The notes under the pieces were generated by a model. The model ran no database searches and was not told the origin of the DNA. It saw nothing but the letters and a program-made list of their open reading frames with translations. Position numbers and translations under genes: made by a program. From Actinacidiphila guanduensis (lineage in GTDB: Bacteria > Actinomycetota > Actinomycetes > Streptomycetales > Streptomycetaceae): a stretch of DNA of 64,000 bases. Positions 43,622 to 52,783 of the stretch are shown in pieces (position 1 is the first letter of the stretch; each line of letters begins with the position of its first letter). The stretch is from assembly GCF_900103985.1 (NCBI RefSeq), contig NZ_FNIE01000010.1, positions 248,001 through 312,000 of the forward strand. Direction: 5' to 3'.

Positions 43622-45178
43622 TCACGCCCGCCCCGGAAAACGGGGCCGGGACGGCGCGGAGCCGTCCTGCGCGCCGCCGCCGCGGGCCAGCAGGCTGTGG
43701 CTGCGGCCGTAGCCGAAGTAGACCGCGAAGCCGACCGCCATCCACCCGGCGAACCGCAGCCAGGTCTCCACACTGAGGTTGATCATCAGCCACAGCGAGG
43801 CGCACACCGACAGCACGGGCAGCACCGGCACCCAGGGCGCCCGGAACGCGCGGTGCAGGTCGGGGCGGGTGTGCCGGAGCACGATCACGCCGATCGCCAC
43901 GACGACGAAGGCGAACAGCGTGCCGATGTTCACCATCTCCTCCAGCTCCCCCACGCTGAAGAAGCCGGCGATCAGCGCCACCACCCCGCCCAGCAGCAGT
44001 GTGGTGCGGTAGGGGGTGCCGAACTTCGGGTGCACCTTGGAGAAGGCGCGCGGCAGCAGCCCGTCGCGGCTCATCGCGAAGAACACCCGGGTCTGGCCGA
44101 GCAGCAGGATCATCACCACGGAGGTCAGGCCCACGGCCGCGCCGAAGCTGATCAGCCCGGACCAGAAGGGCGCCCCGACGGACTTGAAGGCGGTCGCCAG
44201 GGGCGCGTCGGTGTCCAGCCGGCTGTACTTCTGCATGCCGGTCACGACGAGCGAGACGGCCACGTACAGGGCCGTGCAGACCGCGAGGGAGCCGAAGATG
44301 CCGCGCGGCAGGTCCCGCTGCGGGTTGCGGGTCTCCTCGGCGGCGGTGGCCACGATGTCGAAGCCGATGAAGGCGAAGAAGACCACCGCGGCCGCCGAGA
44401 AGATGCCCATCACGCCGAAGGACGAGGGCGTGAAGCCGAACATGATCTGCACCAGGGGCGCGTGCAGGTCGGAGCCGCTGCCGGTGTTCGGCCGGGAGGG
44501 CGGCAGGAACGGGTGGTAGTTGCTGCCGGTGATGAAGAACAGGCCGGCGAAGATGACCACGAGGACGACGGTGACCTTGACCGCCACGACCACGCCGGTC
44601 ACCCGCGCCGACAGCTTCATGCCGGCCATCACGATGCCGGTGAGCACCAGCACGAGCCCTGCCGCCAGGATGTCGAAGCCGAACCTGCCGCTCTTGTGGC
44701 TGAGCGCGTCCGGCACGCCGATCCCGGCGTTCCCCATCAGGTTGGCCACGTACCCGGACCAGCCGCCGGAGACCACGCCGGCGCCCAGCGCCAGCTCCAG
44801 GATCAGGTCCCAGCCGATGATCCAGGCGGGCAGCTCGCCGATGGAGGCGTAGCCGAAGGTGTAGGCGGAGCCGGCCACCGGCACGGTGGAGGCGAACTCG
44901 GCGTAGCACAGCGCGGCCAGGCCGCAGACGACGGCCGAGGCGACGAAGGCCAGGGCGGTGGCGGGCCCGGCGTACTGCTTGGCGACCGACCCGGTGACCA
45001 CGAAGATGCCGGTGCCGACGATCACGCCGACCCCGTAGACCACCAGGTCCAGGGCGGACAGCGACTTGCGCAGGCCGTGCTCGGGGTCCTCGGTGTCGGC
45101 GACGGACTGCTCGATCGACTTGGTCCTGAACACCCCCCGTGGGGTGGCCTTCGGGCTCTCGCGCATGTCGGTGTCCAA
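43622..45178 (-). CDS. APC-family amino acid permease
   Basis: About 515-residue transporter with 12 or more membrane segments. LSALDLVVYGVGVIVGTGIF is the first-segment signature of the APC superfamily; LPAWIIGWDLILELALGAGV, AEETRNPQRDLPRGIFGSLA and GQTRVFFAMSRDGLLPRAFS are conserved loops of the cationic amino acid (CAT/YfnA) branch. TTG at 45178 is given as start since AGGAGG lies eight bases upstream; ATG 45166 is the alternative. Substrate unknown. It lies 53 bp upstream of the DsbA-like gene. Confidence 0.9.
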   Translation of the reverse strand: MDTDMRESPKATPRGVFRTKSIEQSVADTEDPEHGLRKSLSALDLVVYGVGVIVGTGIFVVTGSVAKQYAGPATALAFVASAVVCGLAALCYAEFASTVPVAGSAYTFGYASIGELPAWIIGWDLILELALGAGVVSGGWSGYVANLMGNAGIGVPDALSHKSGRFGFDILAAGLVLVLTGIVMAGMKLSARVTGVVVAVKVTVVLVVIFAGLFFITGSNYHPFLPPSRPNTGSGSDLHAPLVQIMFGFTPSSFGVMGIFSAAAVVFFAFIGFDIVATAAEETRNPQRDLPRGIFGSLAVCTALYVAVSLVVTGMQKYSRLDTDAPLATAFKSVGAPFWSGLISFGAAVGLTSVVMILLLGQTRVFFAMSRDGLLPRAFSKVHPKFGTPYRTTLLLGGVVALIAGFFSVGELEEMVNIGTLFAFVVVAIGVIVLRHTRPDLHRAFRAPWVPVLPVLSVCASLWLMINLSVETWLRFAGWMAVGFAVYFGYGRSHSLLARGGGAQDGSAPSRPRFPGRA

Positions 45179-45284
45179 CGCCCGCACCTCCTGGTGGCAG
45201 CGCCGCCGGGCGGTCCGGACGGCCCTGGTTACTCCACTCCGGGGTCTCGCCTCACCCGGAAAGGCGCGCCCATGCGTACGCCGA

Positions 45285-45326
45285 AGGGCCGGGCGGTCCA
45301 CCCCTGGGGGTGAACCGCCCGGCCCC
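45285..45326 (-). terminator. Hairpin terminator after dxs
   Basis: The run GGGCCGGGCGGTCCACCCC near 45286-45304 pairs with GGGGTGAACCGCCCGGCCCC near 45307-45326 with one mismatch. It lies about 95 bp after the dxs stop in the transcribed direction. Confidence 0.75.
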
Positions 45327-45420
45327 TGCCGCGTGTGCGCCTTGCCGCGGGGCCCGCGGGCCCGGGTACGCCCGGCGACCGCGCGGGCGCTGCCTGCGGC
45401 TGCCGTGGCCCGCGACGGCG

Positions 45421-47340
45421 CTACTCCTGGCTGACGCCCTCGGCCTCGTCGGCGAAGCGGCCGCCGAGGACCGCGACGACACCGGTGACCTGGCGGGCGA
45501 TGTCGGGGGCGGTCAGGCCGATCGCGGCCATCACGTCCTTCCGGGAGCCGTGCGCGAGGAACTGCTGCGGAATGCCGAAGTCGCGCAGGGGGACGTCCAC
45601 CTCGGCGTCGCGCAGCGCCTGCGCGACGGTGGCGCCCACGCCGCCGACCCGCCCGTTGTCCTCCACGGTGACGACGACGCGGTGCCGGGCCGCCAGCGGC
45701 GGCAGCTCCGGGTCCACCGGGGTCACCCAGCGCGGGTCCACCACGGTGGAGGTGATGCCCTGGGCGTCGAGCAGGGCGGCGATCTCCAGGCACATCGGGG
45801 CCAGCGCGCCCACCGAGACCAGCAGCACGTCGGGCCGCTCCGGGGCGCCCTCGGGGGCCCGCAGCACGTCCATGCCGCCGATCCGGCCGACCGCGGGCAC
45901 CGCGGGGCCCACCGCGCCCTTGGAGTAGCGCACCACGGTGGGGGCGTCGTCCACCGCGACGGCCTCGCGTAGCTGCGCGCGCACCTGGTCGGCGTCGCGC
46001 GGGGCGGCGATCCGGATGCCGGGGACGACCTGGAGGATCGACATGTCCCACATGCCGTTGTGCGAGGCGCCGTCGCTGCCGGTGACGCCGGCCCGGTCCA
46101 GGACGAAGGTGACACCGCACTTGTGCAGGGCGACGTCCATCAGCACCTGGTCGAAGGCCCGGTTGAGGAAGGTGGCGTAGACGGCGACGACCGGGTGCAG
46201 CCCGCCGGTGGCCAGGCCCGCGGCGGAGACGGCGGCGTGCTGCTCGGCGATGCCGACGTCGTACACGCGCTCCGGGAACGCCTTGGCGAACTTCGTCAGG
46301 CCCACCGGGTGCAGCATGGCGGCGGTGATGGCGACGATGTCCTCGCGCTCGCGGCCCAGTTGCAGCATCTCGTCGCCGAAGACGGAGGTCCAGTCGGGAC
46401 CGCCGGCCGACAGCGGCAGGCCGGTGTCGGGGTGGATGGGCGCGATGCCGTGGAAACGGTCGATCTCGTCCTGCTCGGCGGGGCTGTAGCCGCGGCCCTT
46501 CTCGGTGATGCAGTGCACGATCACCGGGCCATTGAAGCGCTTGGCGCGCTGCAGGGCGGACTCCACGGCCTCGATGTCGTGGCCGTCGATCGGGCCGACG
46601 TACTTCAGTCCCAGGTCCTCGAACATCCCCTGCGGGGTGATGAAGTCCTTCAGGCCCTTCTTGGCGCCGTGCAGCGTCTCGTAGAGCGGGCGGCCGATCA
46701 GCGGGGTGCGCTCCAGGACCTCGCGGGTGCGGGCGAGGAACTGCTCGTAGCCGTCGGTGGTGCGCAGGGTGGCCAGGTGGTTGGCGAGGCCGCCGATCGT
46801 CGGCGAGTACGACCACTCGTTGTCGTTGACCACGATGACCAGCGGGCGGTCCTTGGCGGCCGCGATGTTGTTCAGCGCCTCCCAGGCCATGCCGCCGGTC
46901 AGGGCGCCGTCGCCGATGACGGCCACCACGTGGTCGCCGCGGCCGCGCAGCTGGTTGGCCTTGGCCAGGCCGTCGGCCCAGCCGAGCACGGTGGAGGCGT
47001 GGCTGTTCTCGATGACGTCGTGCTCGGACTCCGCCCGCGAGGGGTAGCCGGACAGGCCGCCGGTGCTCTTCAGCTTCGCGAAGTCCTGACGGCCGGTGAG
47101 CAGCTTGTGCACGTAGGACTGGTGGCCGGTGTCCCACAGGATGCGGTCGGCCGGCGAGTGGAACACCCGGTGCAGCGCGATCGTCAGCTCCACCACGCCC
47201 AGGTTCGGCCCCAGGTGCCCGCCGGTCTTGGAGACCGCGTCCACGAGGAACGCGCGGATCTCGGCGGCGAGTTCCACCAGTTGCTGCGGGCCGAGCCGGT
47301 CCAGGTCGCGGGGTCCGTTGATACGGGTCAGCGCTGCCAC
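45421..47340 (-). CDS. dxs: 1-deoxy-D-xylulose-5-phosphate synthase (Dxs)
   Basis: 639-residue thiamine diphosphate enzyme that joins pyruvate and glyceraldehyde 3-phosphate, the first step of the MEP isoprenoid route. SKTGGHLGPNLGVVELTIAL starts the family block; VVAVIGDGALTGGMAWEALN is the ThDP motif (GDG...N); the pyrimidine domain has YDVGIAEQHAAVSAAGLATG with the catalytic Glu. GTG at 47340 is preceded by GAGGAGG. The control region carries phased repeats and a -10-like TAGACT at 47476-47481. Streptomyces often have two dxs copies; this may be one. Confidence 0.95.
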   Translation of the reverse strand: MAALTRINGPRDLDRLGPQQLVELAAEIRAFLVDAVSKTGGHLGPNLGVVELTIALHRVFHSPADRILWDTGHQSYVHKLLTGRQDFAKLKSTGGLSGYPSRAESEHDVIENSHASTVLGWADGLAKANQLRGRGDHVVAVIGDGALTGGMAWEALNNIAAAKDRPLVIVVNDNEWSYSPTIGGLANHLATLRTTDGYEQFLARTREVLERTPLIGRPLYETLHGAKKGLKDFITPQGMFEDLGLKYVGPIDGHDIEAVESALQRAKRFNGPVIVHCITEKGRGYSPAEQDEIDRFHGIAPIHPDTGLPLSAGGPDWTSVFGDEMLQLGREREDIVAITAAMLHPVGLTKFAKAFPERVYDVGIAEQHAAVSAAGLATGGLHPVVAVYATFLNRAFDQVLMDVALHKCGVTFVLDRAGVTGSDGASHNGMWDMSILQVVPGIRIAAPRDADQVRAQLREAVAVDDAPTVVRYSKGAVGPAVPAVGRIGGMDVLRAPEGAPERPDVLLVSVGALAPMCLEIAALLDAQGITSTVVDPRWVTPVDPELPPLAARHRVVVTVEDNGRVGGVGATVAQALRDAEVDVPLRDFGIPQQFLAHGSRKDVMAAIGLTAPDIARQVTGVVAVLGGRFADEAEGVSQE

Positions 47341-47475
47341 CCGTGCCTCCTCTTCCTGGTTCTTGCCGTGCTGTGCCTGAGCTGTGCCGGCGCCGCTCTC
47401 GTACCGCCCCCCGTGCCTTTCCCGTGGGGCGGGGCCCGGTCGTCCGCGCGCGGCGCGGCCTGACGGGCCCCAGCG

Positions 47476-47481
47476 AGTCTA
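47476..47481 (-). promoter_or_regulatory. Candidate dxs -10 element
   Basis: Reads TAGACT on the minus strand, about 135 bp before the dxs GTG. The -35 region is not clear. Confidence 0.35.
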
Positions 47482-47516
47482 GTGTTCCCCTCCGCGGCGG
47501 CACGGCAGGGCCCCCT

Positions 47517-47590
47517 GAACTCAGCTGAACCCGACGGAAACGACCGAACACGGCTGAACACAGCCGAACACGGCGGAACCCCGGCTAACA
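47517..47590 (-). repeat. Array of about eight 10-bp phased repeats upstream of dxs
   Basis: GAAC (or GAAAC/TAAC) recurs at 47517, 47527, 47537, 47546, 47556, 47566, 47576 and 47586, with a unit close to GAACACGGCT. The period of 10 bp puts every copy on the same helix face, at roughly -48 to -120 from the candidate start site of dxs. Confidence 0.8.
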
Positions 47591-47599
47591 CCCCGAAAT

Positions 47600-47658
47600 G
47601 CGGCACGCCCGCCAGGCGCGCACCCGTAAGGTTCGGGGGCGCCTGGCGGGCGTGCCGC
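47600..47658 (-). terminator. Strong hairpin after the xyl transporter genes
   Basis: GCGGCACGCCCGCCAGGCGC (47600-47619) pairs perfectly over 20 bp with 47639-47658 around a 19-base loop that has its own small CCCG/CGGG stem. It lies about 65 bp after the xylH stop. Confidence 0.88.
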
Positions 47659-47724
47659 GAGACGGGGCCGTGACCGGAGGCTTTACGGCGCGGCCGGCCC
47701 GTGGGCCGGCCGCGCCACCCGGGG

Positions 47725-49023
47725 TCAGGCCCGGCCGGAGGTCCGCTGTGTGCGGCGGGACACCGAGTCGATGATCACCGCGGCCAGCAGGACCGCGCCG
47801 GTGATCATGTACTGGATCGAGGTGTCCATGTTGAGCAGGTCGAGACCGGTCTGGATGGACTGGATGACCAGGCCACCGATGAGGGCCGACCAGATGCTGC
47901 CGCGACCGCCGAAGAGGCTGGTGCCGCCGATGACCGCGGCGGCGATCGCCAGCATCAGCAGGTTGCCGCTGCCCGCCTGGCTGTTGGCGGTCTGGGTCTG
48001 GCCGGCGATGAACAGGCCGCCCAGGGCCGCGAAGCCGCCGGCGATGGCGAAGACGGCCATCTGGATGGCCGGCACGCTGATACCGGCACGGCGGGAGGCC
48101 TCGAGGCTGCCACCGAGCGCGAACACCTTGCGGCCGAAGGTGGTGCGGCGCACCACGAAGTCGCCGATGACCAGGACGACCAGGAACAGCACCAGGGCGT
48201 TGGGCACGCCGTTGGCGTTGTTCAGCAGGGCCGCGATCGCGTAGGAGACGATCGCCAGCAGCACCGTGCGCAGGATGATCTCGCTGGTCGGCCGGAACGG
48301 CACGCCGGCCTTGCGGCGCCGGGCCTGGTCGACCAGGGAGCCGATCAGCAGCACGGCGACGCCGACGGTGGCCAGGATGTAGGCGCCGGCGATGTCGGAG
48401 CCCATGAAGAAGGACGTCTGGTCCACCAGGTGGATCGGGCCCTTGTCGGCGATCGAGAGGCTGCCGGTCTTGCGCAGCAGCCACAGCATCAGGCCGTTCC
48501 AGCCGAGGAAGCCGGCCAGGGTGACGACGAACGCCGGCACGCCGACCTTCGCGAGGAAGAACCCGTGGAAGGCGCCGATCACCACACCGATCAGTACGGT
48601 CAGCAGGACCGCCAGCCACATGTTCATGCCGTGGGTGGTGGTGAACACCGCGAAGATGGCCGAGGCCAGACCGCTGACCGAGGCCACTGACAGGTCGATC
48701 TCACCGAGCAGCAGCACGAACACCAGGCCGATGGAGAGCATCCCGGTGCCGGCCAGGTAGTAGCCGACGTTGCTGATGTTGTTCGCGCTCAGGAACCGGT
48801 CGTTGGCGACCTGGAACACGATGAAGATGATGATCAGGGCGCCGATGACGGGCATCGAGCCCAGCTCGCCGCCCTTGACCCGGCGGACGAACTCCGTCCA
48901 GTAGCCGCGGAATCCCTGCTCGCGCACGAGCAGCCGCGGGTCCACCACGGGGATGGCGGCGGGCGGTGCGTCCACCGCCGTGCCTGCCTTGGTCGTGTCG
49001 ACCGTGGTCTTGTCGCTGCTCAC
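47725..49023 (-). CDS. xylH: Xylose-type sugar ABC transporter permease (XylH)
   Basis: 432-residue permease of the ribose/xylose type with about ten or more membrane segments after a 50-residue cytoplasmic tail. VLLLGEIDLSVASVSGLASA is the conserved LGEIDLSVG-type motif; GNLLMLAIAAAVIGGTSLFG GR is the coupling-loop block. Length above 400 is typical of XylH rather than RbsC (about 320). GTG at 49023 overlaps the ATPase stop (GTGA) and has GGAGG seven bases upstream. Last gene of xylFGH. Confidence 0.9.
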   Translation of the reverse strand: MSSDKTTVDTTKAGTAVDAPPAAIPVVDPRLLVREQGFRGYWTEFVRRVKGGELGSMPVIGALIIIFIVFQVANDRFLSANNISNVGYYLAGTGMLSIGLVFVLLLGEIDLSVASVSGLASAIFAVFTTTHGMNMWLAVLLTVLIGVVIGAFHGFFLAKVGVPAFVVTLAGFLGWNGLMLWLLRKTGSLSIADKGPIHLVDQTSFFMGSDIAGAYILATVGVAVLLIGSLVDQARRRKAGVPFRPTSEIILRTVLLAIVSYAIAALLNNANGVPNALVLFLVVLVIGDFVVRRTTFGRKVFALGGSLEASRRAGISVPAIQMAVFAIAGGFAALGGLFIAGQTQTANSQAGSGNLLMLAIAAAVIGGTSLFGGRGSIWSALIGGLVIQSIQTGLDLLNMDTSIQYMITGAVLLAAVIIDSVSRRTQRTSGRA

Positions 49024-49799
49024 TTCGCCGCCTCCGGGTTGCGCGCGCGCCGACGGGTCACGGCGTTGTCCGTGGCACCGGTGATTGCCGCGATGATCTC
49101 TTCGTTCGTGGTGGTCTTCACCTCGAACGTGCCGTTGTTGCGGCCCAGCCGCAGCACGTGCACGTTGTCCGCGACGGCCATCACATCGGCCATGTTGTGG
49201 CTGATCAGGATGACCCCGAGGCCGCGCTCGCGCAGCCGCTCGACCAGGTCGAGGACCTGCGCGGTCTGCTCGACGCCGAGGGCCGCGGTGGGCTCGTCGA
49301 GGATGACCACCTTCGGCTCGCCGATGAGGGCGCGCGCGATGGCGACCACCTGGCGCTGGCCGCCGGAGAGGCTCGCGATCGGGATGCGGACGCTGGGAAT
49401 GCGGATCGAGAGGGTGTCGAGCAGCTCGCGGGAGCGCTGCTCCATCGCGACCTCGTCGAGGCTGCCGAAACGCAGCAGCTCGCGGCCGAGGAACAGGTTG
49501 CCGACGACATCGAGGTTGTCGCAGAGCGCCAGGTCCTGGTAGACGGTGGCGACACCGAGGTGCTGGGCGTCCTGCGGGCGGTTGATGCTGACCTCCCTGC
49601 CCTCCCACTCGATGCTGCCCTCGTCGATCGGGTGGACCCCGGCGATCGTCTTGACCAGGGTGGACTTGCCGGCGCCGTTGTCGCCGACCAGGGCGACCAC
49701 CTCTCCGGCATGGACCTCCAACTCGACATCGGTGAGGGCCTGGACCGCACCGAATCGCTTGGAGACTCCGCGCAACGCCAGCACGGGCGTAGCGGACAC
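49020..49799 (-). CDS. xylG: Xylose-type sugar ABC transporter ATP-binding protein (XylG)
   Basis: 259-residue ATPase with a single nucleotide-binding domain, unlike the two-domain XylG/RbsA of enterobacteria. Walker A VGDNGAGKSTLVKTIAGV, Q-loop TVYQDLALCDNLDVV, signature LSGGQRQVVAIARALIG, Walker B VVILDEPTAALG and H-loop LISHNMADV are all present. GTG at 49799 is chosen: AAGGAG at 49814-49809 is nine bases upstream and touches the ATG at 49808, which excludes it. Overlaps xylH by 4 bp. Confidence 0.9.
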   Translation of the reverse strand: MSATPVLALRGVSKRFGAVQALTDVELEVHAGEVVALVGDNGAGKSTLVKTIAGVHPIDEGSIEWEGREVSINRPQDAQHLGVATVYQDLALCDNLDVVGNLFLGRELLRFGSLDEVAMEQRSRELLDTLSIRIPSVRIPIASLSGGQRQVVAIARALIGEPKVVILDEPTAALGVEQTAQVLDLVERLRERGLGVILISHNMADVMAVADNVHVLRLGRNNGTFEVKTTTNEEIIAAITGATDNAVTRRRARNPEAAK

Positions 49800-50131
49800 G
49801 TGAACCATCTCCTTCGCCGCCTGACCGGCGGGGATGCCGCGGTCCGGGGTGCTACCCGGCCGCGGAGGGTGTGCTCGTCACGAGCACGGGACTGACGTGA
49901 TGTGAACCTGTACGTGATCCTGGGGGACCGCCGGACAGAACGGAACGGGGAAGGGGGTTGATTCCCCGTTCCCCTTGGCCGATCCGGTTCCTCCCGCTCG
50001 CCTCTGCCCGGCGCCCCGCCCCGGCAGCGGGGTGGTGATGGTGGGGCGGGACGCCGGACAGGCTTGTGGGAGGCGACGGCCGCGGGCGGCCCTTTGAGGG
50101 GCCGTCACCGGCCGGTGGATCGGAGCGCGGG
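49800..50131 (-). other. xylF-xylG gap with hairpins
   Basis: 332 bp, no gene. GACGGCC (50075-50081) and GGCCGTC (50100-50106) form a stem about 25 bp after xylF. GGAACGGGGAA (49942-49952) pairs perfectly with TTCCCCGTTCC (49962-49972). Such stems commonly stabilise or partly end the binding-protein message so that more XylF than XylGH is made. Confidence 0.6.
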
Positions 50132-51217
50132 TCAGCCGACGGTGATGCCGGCTGCCTTGCACGCGGCCACGAACTGCGCGGAGCACAGGTCCGAGATCTT
50201 GTACAGGCCGTCCTTGACCACGGTGGCGTTGATGTTGGCCTTCGTGACGGACGTGGCGGTGATCAGGTGGGCCGGGACATCCTGGCCGGAGCCGCTCTTG
50301 GAGGTGGTGTCCGTGATGGACTTCCAGTCCTTGCCCTCGAGCATGTCGACCGCGATCTCGGCGGTGGCGTCGGCCTCCGGCTTGTACGGCTTGTAGATCG
50401 TGGAGGTCTGGGTGCCCACCAGGATCCGCTGCAGGCCGGTCAGCTCGGCGTCCTGGCCGGTCAGCGGCGGGTTGATGCCGGCGCCCTTGAGGGCGGTGGC
50501 GATACCGCCGGCCATGGTGTCATTGGCGGAGTAGACGCCCGCGATGTTCTTCGCGCCGATCGAGGTGATGGCGGCGGACATCTTCTTGTTCGCCTCGGTG
50601 TCCTTCCACAGACCGGACTGCTCGTAGGCGATGTTCACCTTGCCGTCCAGGACCTTGTGGGCACCGGCCTTGAACTGCGCGGCGTTCGGGTCGCCCGGGT
50701 CACCGTCGATCATGACGATCTTGCTGGACGGGGTGGCCTTGGGGCCCATCGCGTTCAGCAGCGCCTGGCCCTGCAGCTCGCCGATCTTCTCGTTGTCGTA
50801 CGAGACGTACGCGGAGACCGGGCCCTGGGCGAGGCGGTCGTACGCGATGACCTTGATGCCCTTCTTGACCGCGGCCTCGACGGAGGACTGGATGCCGACC
50901 GAGTCCTCGGGGTCGAGGATGAGCACCTTGACACCCTTGGTGATCATGGTGTTGACCTGCTGCGCCTGCTTGGAGGGGTCACCGGCGGCGTTGTCGTAGT
51001 TGATCTGGCAGTCGGAGCACAGCTCCTTGATCTTCTGCTCCATGAGCGGCTTGTCGAACTGGTTGTACCGGTTGGTCACCGTGTCCGGCAGGAGGATGCC
51101 GATGGACTTGTTGTCCTTGCTGGAGCTGCTGCCGCCCGCCTTGCCACACGCGGCCATGGTGAGCGCCATCGACACCGCTGCAGTGCCGATCACGATCCGA
51201 CGCGTCATTGCGTTCAT
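50132..51217 (-). CDS. xylF: Xylose-type sugar ABC transporter binding lipoprotein (XylF)
   Basis: 361-residue periplasmic-binding-like lipoprotein: short basic start, hydrophobic stretch, lipobox MAAC at about 21-24. KSIGILLPDTVTNRYNQFDK and VKVLILDPEDSVGIQSSVEA, VIAYDRLAQGPVSAYVSYDN, GVYSANDTMAGGIATALKGA are typical of the ribose/xylose binding group, with YDRL and DTMA pockets. ATG at 51217 has GGGAGG eight bases upstream. First gene of xylFGH, next to a ROK regulator. Xylose specificity rests on synteny with S. coelicolor. Confidence 0.9.
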   Translation of the reverse strand: MNAMTRRIVIGTAAVSMALTMAACGKAGGSSSSKDNKSIGILLPDTVTNRYNQFDKPLMEQKIKELCSDCQINYDNAAGDPSKQAQQVNTMITKGVKVLILDPEDSVGIQSSVEAAVKKGIKVIAYDRLAQGPVSAYVSYDNEKIGELQGQALLNAMGPKATPSSKIVMIDGDPGDPNAAQFKAGAHKVLDGKVNIAYEQSGLWKDTEANKKMSAAITSIGAKNIAGVYSANDTMAGGIATALKGAGINPPLTGQDAELTGLQRILVGTQTSTIYKPYKPEADATAEIAVDMLEGKDWKSITDTTSKSGSGQDVPAHLITATSVTKANINATVVKDGLYKISDLCSAQFVAACKAAGITVG

Positions 51218-51281
51218 TGAGGTTGCCTCCCTGACAGGGCCGCAACACCGCGGCCGAGGTGCTCGTGAGTCAACTCCGGCT

Positions 51282-51291
51282 GACACGTGTC
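51282..51291. promoter_or_regulatory. Perfect 10-bp palindrome upstream of xylF
   Basis: GACACGTGTC, 65 bp before the xylF ATG, in the rok-xylF gap. Possible operator. Confidence 0.45.
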
Positions 51292-51308
51292 GTCAAGAAG
51301 TAAACACT

Positions 51309-51337
51309 TAACGAGATGGCAACGGCGCGTTTCGTTA
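51309..51337. promoter_or_regulatory. Inverted repeat TAACGA-N17-TCGTTA upstream of xylF
   Basis: TAACGA at 51309-51314 and TCGTTA at 51332-51337 lie in a locally A/T-rich stretch between xylF and the end of the ROK gene. Likely part of the xylF promoter/operator; regulator not shown. Confidence 0.45.
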
Positions 51338-51354
51338 GCAGTGTGAACGCTCCG

Positions 51355-52557
51355 TTATGCCGAGAATGCCGGAGTGTCCACGCCGGCGTTCCCGTCCAGC
51401 AGGGTGGAGTCTCCCATCTCGCTCAGCACCAGGGCCAGTGCCCCCAGCACCTCGGCCCGCGGGCCCAGCGCGCCGGGCATCACCGACAGCCGCTGGGCGG
51501 CGCTGGGGATGGCATAGCGCGAGACCGACTCACGGATCGGGCCGAGCACCAGCTCACCGGCCTCGGCCAGGTCCCCGCCGAGCACCACCCGGCTCGGGTT
51601 GAGCAGGTTGCACAGGCTCGCCACCCCCATCCCGATGTGCCGCCCGACGTCGCCGATCACCCGCCGGCAGCCCGGGTCGCCCTCGCGGCCGAGCTGCACC
51701 ATGCGCGGTACGGTCAGCTGGTCGCCGTGGCTGCCGCGCAGCAGCTCCAGCACGTAGCGGGCGGCGGTGAAGGTCTCCAGGCAGCCGCGGTTGCCGCAGC
51801 GGCAGACCGGCCCGGACTCGTCGAGCGTGATGTGGCCGATCTCGCCGGCGGTGCCGCCCGGGCCGCGGTAGATCCGGCCGTCCACCACGAGCCCCGCGCC
51901 GACGCCGCTGGCCACCTTGATGTAGGCGAGGTCGCGCACCCCGCGGCCGCTGCCCCAGACCAGCTCGCCGAGCGCGCCGAGGTTCGCGTCGTTGTCCACC
52001 TGGACCGGGACGCCGAGCCGGTCGGTCAGCTCCTGGCGGGGGTTGATCCCGCTCCAGCCGGGGAGGATGGCGGTGGAGCCCAGCGTGCCGGACTCCATGT
52101 CGATCGGCCCGGGCACGCCCAGGCCCACCCCGAGCACCTTGTCCCGGCCGATGCCAGTGGACTCCACCAGCCGCGCCACCAGCTGCTCGGCCCGGTCGAA
52201 GCCCTCCGACGCGGAGGCGTCCACGTCGATCGGCTCGGACTGCTCGGCGAGCACCTGGTGGGCCAGGTTGCCGACGGCGACCCGCAGGTGGGAGTGGCCG
52301 AAGTCGACGCCGACCACGATCCCCGCGTCACCGGACAGCGCCACGCTGCGCGCCCGCCGACCCCCGGAGGAGGTCGGCGTGACCTGCACCGTGCCGTTGT
52401 CCCGCAGCTCGCGCACGATGTTGGACACCGTCGCGGCCGACAGGCCGGTCGTGCGCGCGATCTCCGCCTGGGTGAGCGAGCCGGCGAGCCGCACGGCGCG
52501 CACGACCCGCTCCAGGTTGGCCCGGTGCAGCGACGACTGCGATCCCGGAGTCTCCAC
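51355..52557 (-). CDS. rok7B7: ROK-family transcriptional repressor (Rok7B7 orthologue)
   Basis: 400-residue ROK repressor. An N-terminal winged helix-turn-helix (GSLTQAEIARTTGLSAATVS) is followed by the sugar-kinase-like ROK domain: IVVGVDFGHSHLRVAVGNL (phosphate loop), GVGLGVPGPIDMESGTL, VQVDNDANLGALGELVW, the GxGxG-like KVASGVGAGLVVDGRIYRG, and the zinc motif CRCGNRGCLE. GTG at 52557 has AGGAG eight bases upstream; GTG 52566 overlaps that site. Placement between ngcEFG and xylFGH matches S. coelicolor rok7B7, which from memory affects xylose use, carbon repression and antibiotics. The inducer is likely a xylose or GlcNAc derivative. Confidence 0.9.
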   Translation of the reverse strand: METPGSQSSLHRANLERVVRAVRLAGSLTQAEIARTTGLSAATVSNIVRELRDNGTVQVTPTSSGGRRARSVALSGDAGIVVGVDFGHSHLRVAVGNLAHQVLAEQSEPIDVDASASEGFDRAEQLVARLVESTGIGRDKVLGVGLGVPGPIDMESGTLGSTAILPGWSGINPRQELTDRLGVPVQVDNDANLGALGELVWGSGRGVRDLAYIKVASGVGAGLVVDGRIYRGPGGTAGEIGHITLDESGPVCRCGNRGCLETFTAARYVLELLRGSHGDQLTVPRMVQLGREGDPGCRRVIGDVGRHIGMGVASLCNLLNPSRVVLGGDLAEAGELVLGPIRESVSRYAIPSAAQRLSVMPGALGPRAEVLGALALVLSEMGDSTLLDGNAGVDTPAFSA

Positions 52558-52703
52558 GACATCCACTCCTGCCCGGCAGCCGGAGCCGTTCCGGCAGCCC
52601 GCACGGGACGGGGACCCGGCCGGTCATGGGCGCCGCATCGGTGATGCCTCGGTGGAGCATCGGCGCAGCCACACCCGTGAGACCCCGTCGTCTACAACAT
52701 GTG

Positions 52704-52714
52704 AACTCTAAGTT
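52704..52714. promoter_or_regulatory. Inverted repeat upstream of the ROK gene
   Basis: AACT-CTA-AGTT about 150 bp before the ROK start, in an A/T-rich patch (52693-52724) that also contains GAGTGTTT; a similar AAGTGTTT occurs on the minus strand of the xylF control region. Possible autoregulatory site. Confidence 0.35.
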
Positions 52715-52783
52715 GAGTGTTTGGGGTGATGTCCCGTCAAGGGGCAGAACCACACCTTTACGCTGGACACCCCTGTCACACGA

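Noticed and set aside
43622..47551. One giant minus-strand frame joining the permease with antisense-like sequence over dxs
   Set aside because: Only the first 519 codons read as a transporter; the rest is a shifted frame of dxs. The permease starts at 45178 or 45166.
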